Assembly (NCBI GenBank): GCA_028565635.1
Contig: JAOXYB010056945.1
Coordinates: 6,894 to 22,290 of the forward strand
DNA length: 15,397 nucleotides
Direction: 5' to 3'
Source of the DNA: Phoronis ovalis
Taxonomy: Eukaryota > Phoronida > Phoronidae
Made by a program: the position numbers and the translations under genes. This document shows positions 7,462 to 15,397 of this stretch, piece after piece. The notes below the pieces were generated by a model, which worked only from the letters and a program-made list of their open reading frames with translations, did no database searches and was not told the DNA's origin. How positions within the stretch are numbered: the first letter of the stretch is position 1; the number at the start of each line of letters is the position of its first letter.

Positions 7462-10084
7462 TAAAAGATAACAAATTAAATACTGATATATGAACTTCCT
7501 CGGCCCTAGTCACTTTCCTGAGTTGCGCTTTAGAAACGTACAGCTAATGTACTTGTCTTGTCCCAATTCGTCGCAGAAAACGATTTGCTACCACAATATC
7601 TTCAAGAAAAATATCAAATTGTTGGCGTTGCGAATTCTGCAAAGAAAAGAAAAAATGTGATAAATAGAGAAATTTGCTAGTTAAAACATTATATTGTTCA
7701 AGTCTGTAACGTCACCCCTTTAAGCTTTTGGATGAATTTACACCCTTTTTATTTATTTTGTATATTATACCATATCCTGTTGGATATTAGTGTCTTATTC
7801 AGGAAGAATTCTTAGGCATTTGTCAAATTTGAAAAACTTTAATAAGGCGTACTTTTTATAAGCTTTTAGTTAATTAGATATATAAGCGATATTCACTGTC
7901 TTAAGATATATTACACAAACAAAAACAATGTGTGTTTTAGCTGATTTTAATAAACAGGGATATTTACCCAACATCAACTTAATTCGTCGATTCCTATGTA
8001 AAAAGAAGATAGCCAATACCCTATAATAATACATGATAACTGGATATGTTTCTGAATTGTTGCTTGTATAAGTTGTCTGTACGATGTGATATTACAAACA
8101 GGGAATGTGGCAAATGGACTACACACATTACCACAAAAGATAAATGTTATGAAGAGGATATGTAAATTATCTTTGTCTGACCACAATGCATCAGCAAAGA
8201 GGTATATTAATGCAACGGAGTCTCGTGGATTTTACAATGAATAAAGAACGCAAATAATTAAGACAGTGTACATAACAGATATTCCGAAAATAAACTCTCC
8301 CTACACTAATTAATTAGGTTAATATGGAATTTATGCTACTACTGAATTACAATTACATAAGCACGTAAAAGAACCGTTTTCGATTTTATTTAGTAAAACA
8401 TCGGAGTATAATTCAAGTTCTGTCAAGATGTCAAGATTTCGTGATATAACAAAGATAATTAGAAACATTACGTAATTACTAAAGATTATTGATTTTCCAT
8501 TCTTATAGTCACAACCGAACTATTTTCGTAGAATACAATTTATTCTATTCAAAAATGTATGTTAACTGTTTGCCCTATTATTTATTATATGCCACATGTT
8601 TTACTATAAATCTCGTTTCTTCATTAACAGAAGAGGTAACCGTCTCAGGTGGTTGATTGGTTTAGTTGTACATTAAGTGTAGGAGGCATAGGTGAAGCAG
8701 ACCCACCAGACCACATTGCGGTAACTCATATTAACAAATCATTTTGATCACCTGGACACAGCAAAATTCTTCAGAATCAATCAGCAGGTGTATGAATATA
8801 AACACAGATATGACAACTAAAGAACTGGTAGAGAAAACACAATTCAAATGAAAAAAGTTATTATTAGATCGGAGGCAGAATTTTTGAACATATGTAACAT
8901 TGATACTTTACTTGATATAGAAATTTATATTTTACCTGGAGAAATGGAACCTCAATTAATTTCATTTAGATTTAATTACTTTGGTGGTATACTTTTAATA
9001 CTCATGTTCCCTCGTTAAATTAATAGCCGCTGCAATACAAGCCAATATGATTAAGAAGGTCTTATAAAATGATTGAGTGGTCAATGTAATAATTCATTTT
9101 TTGTTTTAGCCAGGAAGTTTCTACTTCTATCCATTAATATAAATTTCACACCTCACGAAAAAAATTGGAAAACTTAATTTATTCATTGCTTTGTTGAGTA
9201 GGTATTTGTAACATAAAACTACTTTGTATTATTTGTTGGTTATAATATATATTCTTGAAACACTTAAAGAAATGTGTCTGAACTCGTACGGAGAGGTGTC
9301 CATTACCTTATCAACTACACGAACTACATATGACAAATAAAGGATACTTCCTCGCCCATCCCTCGTGTCCGGCTGTCTTTTTGATTAATCAGGACAAAAT
9401 TCAAAGTAAATTTATTTAATCAAGGTAAAAAGTAACTTAAATAATTAACACATTATATAATACAGTTATTTCGAGTTCTGCTAAAAGTTTTAAAGATACC
9501 TGCTTTTACCAAACAAAAACGAGTTGTTTTGGGTAGTTTTCCTCGATTTTTTCCTGAATCAGAATAATGAGAAAAGGTTCGAGAATTCCAATATTTCCGT
9601 CACTGTCAAGTAACAAATAACTCCACCGGTTACAGTATCCTGGTTTAGACTATCAATTTTACAAAGTTAATTGTTTCAGGTCCCATACCTGGATCCCATT
9701 GGCGTTTTGAGAAGAATTTGGACATCTATTTCGACCTATAAAAATATCAGGACCCTAAGCATCAAATGTCTCCTACACAATTTAACGCTAGACTAATAAA
9801 GGACAGTCTTGCTATAGTCTAATTCTAAGGGCCAAGGTCGGTGAACACGCTTTATTGAATAAATGAGCCTAGCCCATCATTTCAAAGTATCTGAAGATTA
9901 TTCAAAATTTCATTATAATAGAAATAACAGGAGGGAGTGAAATGATATTTTAATCTTGTACTAAATTTAATTTTCGTATAGACAAAGAGATAAAGGACTA
10001 CTTTACACACTTATTCAAGAAATAAGCCAAAAGTGTTAGGGAACGATTGTCACCTCGTTTTTCCTGAATATATACTACTGTACG
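7462..10084. other. AT-rich noncoding stretch, no gene recognised
   Basis: No supported gene. A minus-strand stretch ending at 7974 stays open for roughly 85-90 codons (to about 8235) but has no ATG start and no recognisable domain. Confidence 0.5.
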
Positions 10085-10127
10085 GTAGCGTAGCGAAGTG
10101 TAGTGTAGTGCAGTGTTGTGTAGTGTA
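10085..10127 (+). repeat. Pentanucleotide microsatellite (GTAGY)n
   Basis: Eight consecutive 5-mers: GTAGC, GTAGC, GAAGT, GTAGT, GTAGT, GCAGT, GTTGT, GTAGT, then GTA. The strict 5-base phase with a few substitutions indicates a partly decayed microsatellite. Confidence 0.85.
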
Positions 10128-10213
10128 CAAACTAAAACAGCTATAAATTATGAAGTTACAATAAAATAACAGTATCTTACTTTGTAGTTGTTTAGTGTAT
10201 TTATACAGTACAA

Positions 10214-10254
10214 CCTAGGATATATAAAACTCTTAGAGTTTTATATATCCTAGG
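10214..10254. repeat. Perfect 41-nt palindrome with opposed TATA-like boxes
   Basis: The arm CCTAGGATATATAAAACTCT (10214-10233) is followed by a single T (10234) and its exact reverse complement (10235-10254). Each strand therefore carries TATATAAAA reading towards the centre. In single-stranded form it would make a 20-bp hairpin with essentially no loop, so a cruciform or a symmetric protein site is more likely than an RNA hairpin. Its perfection in otherwise decayed DNA suggests a recent origin or constraint. Confidence 0.9.
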
Positions 10255-10980
10255 TACAACTATGCGAAGCAAAATACGGTTATTTTGAAGTTTTCTTTAG
10301 AAGAAGGAATATTAATTTTACAGAAACTAAAAGCTGGTTACGAGACAAACATGTGTCACCTTTGCTCTAGCTTTTATTTGCTGTTTTACATGACGGACAG
10401 GTGTCATATATTTTACGATGGTTTAGCACGTGACTACATTACTTTTTACATTAAGGTGCTGATAAAAATATTGACGTATGACCTTGACCAGGTTACCCTT
10501 TAATACTAAAATGTACGACAAATGTAACTATGTCTCAACTTACGCATATATATCTCAAGGGAATTCCCTTTTTGATTGAAAGTAGACATCCTTAACTTAA
10601 ACTGTCAGAAAACATGTTTGTATAGTTGCACAATATAACGCAGACAAATTCTCATAGGATTCTGATACACGCTTCAAAAGTGTAAAATAACGTAAAAACG
10701 TGGGAACCTAGCTTTTGTCTGATAACTACACTATAATTGATATTTTTTTTGACATGCAGCGTGGACGTAATCAGTTCAGCTGAATAGGCATCCGGATACT
10801 AGGGTATTTATATAATTGTTACTGACAATTCGGACTCCATTCTCTTAGGAAGGTTCTGTGAATCATTGTTAGTTGAAACCATTAATAGAAGGGGTGTCAC
10901 GTTGGATAGAATTCTCTCTTTATGTATATAACATATAAACCTGTTACCCGATGGTTACTGAAGATAACTGACCGAGCCCA
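10255..10980. other. AT-rich noncoding stretch, no gene recognised
   Basis: A 72-codon plus-strand frame (10285-10503) begins at TTG rather than ATG and shows no domain. It is treated as accidental. Confidence 0.5.
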
Positions 10981-11001
10981 TATAAGTATGCTTCGCAGCG
11001 T

Positions 11002-11063
11002 ACCCGTATATTTACATACCACCCGCTTGTGACCCACATATTTGCATACCAATGTAAGCGGGT
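11002..11063. repeat. Direct repeat overlapping a hairpin
   Basis: ACCCGTATATTTACATACCA (11002-11021) recurs as ACCCACATATTTGCATACCA (11032-11051), 17 of 20 identical with period 30. Overlapping this, ACCCGCTT (11021-11028) pairs with AAGCGGGT (11056-11063). ATTTGCATA resembles the octamer/POU word ATTTGCAT, here at 11040-11047. Confidence 0.55.
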
Positions 11064-11168
11064 TATAAATGCCATAGGACTAGTTGTACATGAACACATT
11101 ACTCTTTAATCGTATTTTCTATATAAAAGGCCTGTTCGATTATTTACTTTTTTTGGGTTTTTGGTTAG

Positions 11169-11211
11169 CGTCTATTAGGGGTTGGCGTCTATTGGAGAGT
11201 ACACGTCTATT
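11169..11211 (+). repeat. Three-copy CGTCTATT repeat
   Basis: CGTCTATT occurs at 11169, 11186 and 11204, with spacings of 17 and 18 bases; flanking bases are partly shared (GGTTaGCG / GGTTgGCG). Confidence 0.55.
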
Positions 11212-12290
11212 TAAGCTTCAGTCACAATGATGGGCGTTTAGTAAAAAGGGGACCTTTATGAGGAGAACATTCATACAATTTACCAAGTTTTACATGATTT
11301 ATAGATATTAAAATTGCATGTTTGGACATAATTAAGTAGTATCTGTTCTTCAGTATAAATTTTAAAGATGCCCACTTTCGATTTTACCACACCGTTTTGA
11401 TTTTTTTAGATGTAAGATAAGTAAATACGTAAACAAAGTTATGCGTTACAAAAGCATTTTTATCGATGTTGCATCTTATTTTGCTGGTCAATTACATCCT
11501 TGTAACACCCAATATAGACCTTTTAAGGGTCAAGTAGTCAAAAAAGCTAATAAATTGATATAATTAATCATTCTCTCATTTCCATCCTGAACGTTTATTG
11601 CGGAGCGGAAGTTTTTTTAATGTCACAGCCTTTCAGAAGGGGTGTTTGTCAGATATAGATGTTTAGAAAAGGGGGTGGGCATACGGTATCATGCAGACAT
11701 CATCTTAAAAGTTATATTACTTTTTCAAACTGTTGTTCAAAGCTGAGTAAAGCTGTTTACGCTGTGTACCATTTTTTTATATGTCATTTGCATATATAGC
11801 TTATCTCACATTTTATTAAACAGCACCACAAATATCAATTTTTATGGACGGCTTCTAGAGTTCCTTATGTTTCTAAACTACGGAATAAATATTAAAGTGT
11901 TACACCTCCTGCACATGAAATGAAGGGAAGAGCGATATGAGCAGAATGAATATCGTAGAATGGGGAAATTATATGTAAAATTTACAATCAGAATCAAGAA
12001 AAACAGGATATGTATCCAAAAAGAGGGGCGTATAGCCGACTTGCAAAAGTGGTGGAAAATCTGGAATCTGTGTGTACAGCGGATTCAACTGAAACACGAG
12101 TTGCAATACAATTTTTAGAGTTGCAATACTAAGCCAAATATTATATGGAACACCGAGATCAAAGCTAGAAAATATGCCTAATGGAAATGTTCGAAAATTG
12201 ACTATATGACTGTCGTAGATGAGAAGCGTTTTTTTAAAAACTTAAATTGCTGCTTGTCCCTTGTGGTACTTACAGATACTAAAAAGCTAT
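11212..12290. other. Noncoding stretch, no gene recognised
   Basis: The only structure noted is GAGTTGCAATAC repeated at 12098-12109 and 12118-12129. It lies downstream of the 3' end of the minus-strand gene. Confidence 0.5.
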
Positions 12291-12305
12291 CATGTGCATA
12301 TATTA

Positions 12306-12311
12306 TTTATT
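12306..12311 (-). terminator. Polyadenylation signal AATAAA of the minus-strand gene
   Basis: AATAAA reads on the minus strand about 104 bases after the proposed stop codon in exon 3. A T-rich stretch follows further downstream. It fits the 3' end of the prohormone-like gene, with cleavage expected around 12280-12295. Confidence 0.45.
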
Positions 12312-12414
12312 TTTTTCAATCAAATAACAGTGTATTGATAGTTGTTGGGTAAACTCTGTCGTGAATATAACCTCCGTAGAAAGTTTCTTCTCAAATGCAA
12401 AAAAAAGCAAACAA

Positions 12415-12501
12415 TCACATAAAATTTACGAAATGAGACCATGCAAACGGTTCCTTCAGTATTTCCACCAATTGTGAGCCGTACTCTATATTAAGTTTAA
12501 A
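12415..12501 (-). CDS. Proposed last coding exon (exon 3) of the secreted prohormone-like gene
   Basis: The acceptor ATTGTTTTTAG ends at 12502 and is followed by an open frame in phase 0, the phase left by exon 2. It adds 28 residues, beginning FKLNIEYGSQLVEILK and ending SHFVNFM, then TGA at 12417-12415. Intron 2 would be 108 nt (12609-12502). The added segment continues the amphipathic, Leu-rich character of the exon 2 end. Without this splice the frame reads through the donor and ends ten residues later. The frame match, acceptor quality and following AATAAA favour splicing, but no transcript was available. Confidence 0.4.
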   Translation of the reverse strand, partial: FKLNIEYGSQLVEILKEPFAWSHFVNFM

Positions 12502-12609
12502 CTAAAAACAATAATTATATGCATAAAAACGATACTAGCGGGCAAGTGATGTAAAGCATCTTACCAATTAACGAAATTATCTGCATGCCGAATGAGGTAA
12601 AAATCTCAC

Positions 12610-12987
12610 CTTATTTTGTAGAGAATAGCTTGCTAACTGAAGGAGTATCCGCAGTAAATCAGCACTTTTTGTTAAATTATTTCCATCGTTTTCCAGTTTT
12701 AACTTAGTCCTAAATTCAGTTTCATCAGATTTACTCCTTTCTTCATGTGAAAGACTTTGATATTTTTGTATCAGTTTTGTTACATTATTTTGCTTTTCGG
12801 TCCGTTTCCTGGTACCAGTATGAATTGCCAACCAACTCCAGCATGTATTGCACATTTGTAGGCGTGGGTTAATGGTACATTTCTTGCGGCAATCAGCCGT
12901 CGCATGAGTCAATGCTATGCATAGCGATATAATCACAGTCCCCATAGCCACTTGTTGTATCATCTTCGTCATTGATTTTGGAAACAT
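12610..12987 (-). CDS. Secreted cysteine-containing prohormone/neuropeptide-like precursor, main coding exon
   Basis: The exon gives 126 residues from ATG 12987. Residues ~10-31 (hydrophobic core VAMGTVIISLCIALTHA) form a signal peptide with likely cleavage after ATA31. The mature start, DCRKKCTINPRLQMCNTCW, has cysteines 33, 37, 46 and 49 (C-x3-C-x8-C-x2-C) and is followed by SWLAIHTGTRKR, whose RKR (60-62) is a furin/prohormone-convertase site. No Gly precedes it, so amidation is not predicted. The rest is hydrophilic with N-glycosylation sequons at N68 and N104, then a Leu-rich helix (LLRILLQLASYSLQNK). The exon ends at AAG|GTGAGA, a strong donor, in phase 0. Upstream, a good acceptor (TTTTATCATTTTTCAG, ending at 13078) would start exon 2 at 13077. 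Size and layout fit an invertebrate peptide hormone or a small secreted cysteine peptide. I cannot assign a family. It is not obviously luqin, elevenin, somatostatin/allatostatin C or trissin. Confidence 0.6.
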
Positions 12988-13077
12988 GTTTGTGTTAAAA
13001 CATGCAACTATCGTCAGGTGTTAGATGCGTAGTTCTTTTAAAATATATAATTCCTTTGTAGTCTGCGAAATCTGAAA
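12988..13077 (-). other. Proposed 5' untranslated part of exon 2
   Basis: This lies between the acceptor CAG at 13080-13078 and the ATG at 12987. It contains a minimal ATG-TTT-TAA uORF shortly before the main start. TTTCAG at 13077-13072 and CGCAG nearby are alternative acceptors a few bases on. Confidence 0.4.
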
Positions 13078-14506
13078 CTGAAAAATGATAAAATGTCGAA
13101 GAAACTGACCAATGTCCATTGCCTCATTTCAGTGACTCGTTTCTGTAACCTTTTTAACCTTGAATCAGCTGCACGCGACAAGCATGAATGATGTTTCTAG
13201 TAATTAAATTGACACAATGATGAGCAATTGAAGCTTAATAATTAATGTTATATTTACTAAAACATCACAATTCAATTGCATATTCACCTGAATGATAAAT
13301 AAGTGAACAAAAATTTGTAGAACGCAATTTAGCCACAGAAAGTTGAGTAAACATAAAGTAAATGTAAACGTGCATCGCAGGCAATATATAAAATGTAACG
13401 CCAGTGCATTAACACGTGGATTCATTAATAAAAGTGTCATTATATTTACCTAAATTAAACGCATAAATTAAATACTTTGTCGTCAAGAATGTTTCCAAAC
13501 ATTTCCAAATAATTTTCACATACGTACATTTTCTGAAAGAAAAAAACAGTAAACCACGTGCACGCACCAATTTTTCAGCAAATGTACGATTTCCTCTAGA
13601 CATTTGCGGTTTGAGCCCTGTTAACGTATATTCCGAATTACCACCCATCGCTTTAGAGCAGTCTTGAGAAGTAATACATTTATTTATGTTTCAATACTAT
13701 TAAAGTGGGTAGCAAGCTAATTCGATATCCATTTCCGATGCTGTTTTGTGAATAGATCGTTCAAAACATATTCTCACTTACAATTTAATTATCTTTATTA
13801 TAAGTGAGCGGTAATATTTTAATATTAATCTTTGTCTCCTACACGTTCATCCGGTTGATTTTACATGACTTTTTAAACTAGCGCAATTTGTCATATATTA
13901 AACTTTTGAATGTGGTATATTAGTATCTTGTACATGTATGACATTGATGTCAAGCATATTAATGCTTAAAGTCTAATTACGTAAAATAATTAGAGTCTAG
14001 GTATAGTACAAAGATTTAGTACGTTTCATCAATCATTATATTTTTCCTTGAGATGAAATTGAAATAAAGTACTGAACAATTTTGGGATTGTATTTGAGCA
14101 AAATAATTGAGATTATATTTCGTGCGCAACGTAGGACCTCTATTTAGATAAAAGAGATACTTGAAGAATCACTACGATATAATGTATATAGCAAAAAGAA
14201 ATAAATCAATTTTCAAAACTTGTAGGATGACAGTGTACAAAAAAAAATGTATTATATATCCGAGATAGCTCTTCAGTAAATCTATTTGGACATCCGGTTA
14301 TGTTAATTTTGCGTTGAATTATAACCGATATATTTATAGTTATGACAATGTGAGAATAGCAATTCTATAATTCTTATAATTATGTCCTCTTTTGCTACGA
14401 CTAATAGTAGTACAAGCAGTACAGAAATACAAATGACAGTCATTTTACTGGAATATTGTATCCTACAAAAAAAATGATAAACATACAAGAATAAAGAAAA
14501 ACCTAC
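13078..14506 (-). other. Proposed intron 1 of the prohormone-like gene
   Basis: The intron runs from the donor AAG|GTAGGT (14507/14506) to the acceptor at 13078, about 1.43 kb. Minus-strand frames at 13204-13440 and 13409-13648 lie in it without domain support. A second credible acceptor (TGTTTTTTTCTTTCAG, ending near 13533) is also inside, so an alternative internal exon is possible. Confidence 0.4.
14303..14443 (-). CDS. Possible small signal-peptide-like ORF within intron 1
   Basis: ATG 14443 opens 46 codons beginning MTVICISVLLVLLLVVAKED, a textbook signal-peptide or membrane-anchor outline, followed by a short tail with SHCHNYKY and a YNST sequon. A pyrimidine-rich acceptor (CATTTTTTTTGTAG) ends at 14463, 20 bases before the ATG. 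The intron from the exon 1 donor (14506) to this acceptor would be only 44 nt, shorter than most animal introns. It could be an alternative second exon of the same gene or a chance frame. No family is recognised. Confidence 0.2.
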   Translation of the reverse strand: MTVICISVLLVLLLVVAKEDIIIRIIELLFSHCHNYKYIGYNSTQN

Positions 14507-14625
14507 CTTGTGGTTACTTGGATTATAGCCAAGATAATAAAATGTTTGTAAAAAACATGTTGTTACAACTGTTTTCCTTTTCTACTTGAGGAATATCCAC
14601 ACTGAGTCTACTGAAGTTTGTACCT
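14507..14625 (-). other. Proposed noncoding exon 1 of the prohormone-like gene
   Basis: It begins at an Inr-like TCAG (A at 14625), 32 bases after the first T of the TATA box, and ends at AAG|GTAGGT. It holds an 11-codon uORF (ATG 14558 to TAA 14523; product MFFTNILLSWL), which could restrain translation of the main frame if retained. Confidence 0.4.
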
Positions 14626-14649
14626 GACTATGAATGTAACAGGTGCATT

Positions 14650-14657
14650 CTTATATA
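14650..14657 (-). promoter_or_regulatory. TATA box, minus-strand core promoter
   Basis: TATATAAG reads on the minus strand and is followed at the canonical distance (about 30-32 bases) by TCATAGTCAGG, which contains Inr-like pyrimidine-CA words. It is the best core promoter in the window and points into the prohormone-like gene. Confidence 0.5.
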
Positions 14658-14732
14658 CTCTCAGCTCATAATGTTATTTGACACGCAGGTGGAGCGCGCA
14701 CATGACATGAAGCGACATTTCACGACCAAAAT

Positions 14733-14943
14733 ACAATACGATAATGCAGGATAGCGTAGAGGATAATTTTACTGCATAAGTTACGCGTGAAAGTCGTTTA
14801 GGCGTGCTTACTTCACGTAATCACGTATTGTATTACGACGCGGCCATAATAATAAAATGAAAATATTTAGACACATATGGCCCCGTATGGCGTCTTTACC
14901 TCGAGCAGTGACGTATTGTACATCACTGTTCTTCAACAATACG
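14733..14943. promoter_or_regulatory. Cluster of four CGTATTGT motifs upstream of the minus-strand promoter
   Basis: CGTATTGT or its complement ACAATACG occurs at 14733-14740 (minus), 14824-14831 (plus), 14912-14919 (plus) and 14936-14943 (minus). The 14824 copy sits in the palindrome CGTAAT...ATTACG (14816-14837), and the 14912/14936 pair forms an inverted repeat. TACGACG also recurs beside two copies. They lie about 110-320 bases upstream of the proposed start site, a position suited to a cis-regulatory module. Confidence 0.4.
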
Positions 14944-15110
14944 ACGAATACATAATTGAAATCTTATACATTTTGAAAATGTTCTGTGCTACTAGCACGG
15001 TGATGGCATTTTCGGAAGGGGCTTATAAACATGCGCTTGCAAAAAATCGCGTGAAAAGATATTATTCTTTTTTCATTGCGAAATATTGGCAAACAAGGTG
15101 TTGTTTTTAG
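14877..15110 (+). CDS. Unassigned ATG-initiated 77-codon frame
   Basis: It starts at CATATGG and encodes MAPYGVFTSSSDVLYITVL, then a Tyr/Ile-rich middle and a basic end (LAKNRVKRYYSFFIAKYW). No domain or clear signal peptide is recognised. Part of it coincides with the CGTATTGT motif cluster, and repeats follow it, so it may belong to a degraded mobile element or be accidental. Confidence 0.15.
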   Translation: MAPYGVFTSSSDVLYITVLQQYDEYIIEILYILKMFCATSTVMAFSEGAYKHALAKNRVKRYYSFFIAKYWQTRCCF

Positions 15111-15151
15111 CTGTTAAGCCTAAGCTAAATGATATGATCCGTTAGTGTCAT

Positions 15152-15192
15152 TCAGTGAGTATAGCACGGACCATCAGTGAGTGTAGCTCGTG
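15152..15192 (+). repeat. 22-bp direct repeat
   Basis: TCAGTGAGTATAGCACGGA (15152-15170) and TCAGTGAGTGTAGCTCGTG (15174-15192), 15 of 19 identical with period 22. Confidence 0.6.
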
Positions 15193-15317
15193 CTGCTTTC
15201 CATATTTTACCTACTACAGGTATTTTTATTATTCTGTAAGGAAAGAGGAAAAGATAACTAATCTAGTCGTTTATAGCGGCTTTAAAATGATCCCTACGGT
15301 TACGTGGCTAATCGAAC

Positions 15318-15397
15318 AGATTAGCTGTATAATCTGTGGGCTCAGATTAGCTATATAATCTGTGGGCTCAGATTAGTAATCTGTGGGAACAGATTAG
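15318..15397 (+). repeat. 26-bp tandem array of hairpin units, cut by the window end
   Basis: Unit 1 (15318-15343) and unit 2 (15344-15369) differ at one base. Unit 3 (15370-15390) lacks five bases, and unit 4 is cut off at 15397. Each unit holds AGATTA-N6-TAATCT, and each unit junction holds AATCTG-N6-CAGATT, so the array is symmetric in two overlapping registers. Just upstream, GCTAATC-gaaca-GATTAGC (15308-15326) is a related stem. It looks like a minisatellite, or the subterminal repeats of a MITE or Helitron-type element. Confidence 0.85.

Noticed and set aside
7974-8186. Minus-strand stretch open for roughly 85-90 codons, with FITFIFCGNVCS
   Set aside because: No ATG at its start and no recognised family; the hydrophobic run is typical of AT-rich chance frames.
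10285-10503. 72-codon plus-strand frame
   Set aside because: It begins at TTG, has no domain, and follows a palindrome without splice support.
13409-13648. 79-codon minus-strand frame starting MGGNSEYTLTGLK
   Set aside because: A good splice acceptor lies inside it, so the continuous frame is unlikely to be a single exon, and neither half shows a domain.
15155-15358. 67-codon plus-strand frame
   Set aside because: It begins at GTG and its end runs into the 26-bp tandem array.
15318-15397. CRISPR-like array
   Set aside because: The repeats are contiguous without unique spacers and the window is eukaryotic in character.

Overview
The window looks like AT-rich intergenic and intronic DNA from an animal. 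A bivalve or other mollusc is my best guess, from the recurring ACATGTA-type words, but the sequence does not settle it. There are no operons, ribosome-binding sites or CRISPR repeats. The gene evidence consists of splice sites, TATA/Inr promoters and AATAAA signals, so genes here are split and most long open frames are accidental. Everything below comes from hand reading. No alignment or structure search was run.

Left part (1-3240) is repeat-rich. Positions 31-1300 form a compound inverted repeat: two head-to-tail ~345-bp units face two inverted units. Positions 1972-2048 look like the first coding exon of a fatty-acid-elongase (ELOVL-like) gene on the plus strand. It ends at a perfect CAG|GTAAGT donor and is preceded by a tiny uORF whose stop overlaps the start codon (TAATG). 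Directly inside the following intron lies a ~0.9-kb foldback-like element (about 2103-3016). Its inner inverted arms are built of eight ~20-nt repeats each, in a 41-nt higher order. Two decayed ankyrin-like coding scraps sit in and beside its right end.

Middle part (3240-12290) is mostly featureless AT-rich DNA, consistent with a long intron or intergenic space. It holds a small two-helix membrane-protein-like frame (7279-7461), a GTAGY pentanucleotide microsatellite (10085-10127), a perfect 41-nt palindrome carrying a TATA-like box on each strand (10214-10254), and several short direct or inverted repeats.

Right part (12290-14660) holds the best gene, on the minus strand. The model is a TATA/Inr promoter (~14650), a noncoding exon 1 (14625-14507), intron 1, exon 2 (13077-12610), a short intron 2, exon 3 (12501-12415 coding) and AATAAA at 12311-12306. 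The product is a secreted, cysteine-containing, prohormone-like protein of ~154 aa, with a signal peptide, a four-cysteine segment and an RKR processing site. Upstream of its promoter (14733-14943) the 8-mer CGTATTGT occurs four times. The window ends inside a 26-bp tandem array (15318-15397) made of small hairpins.
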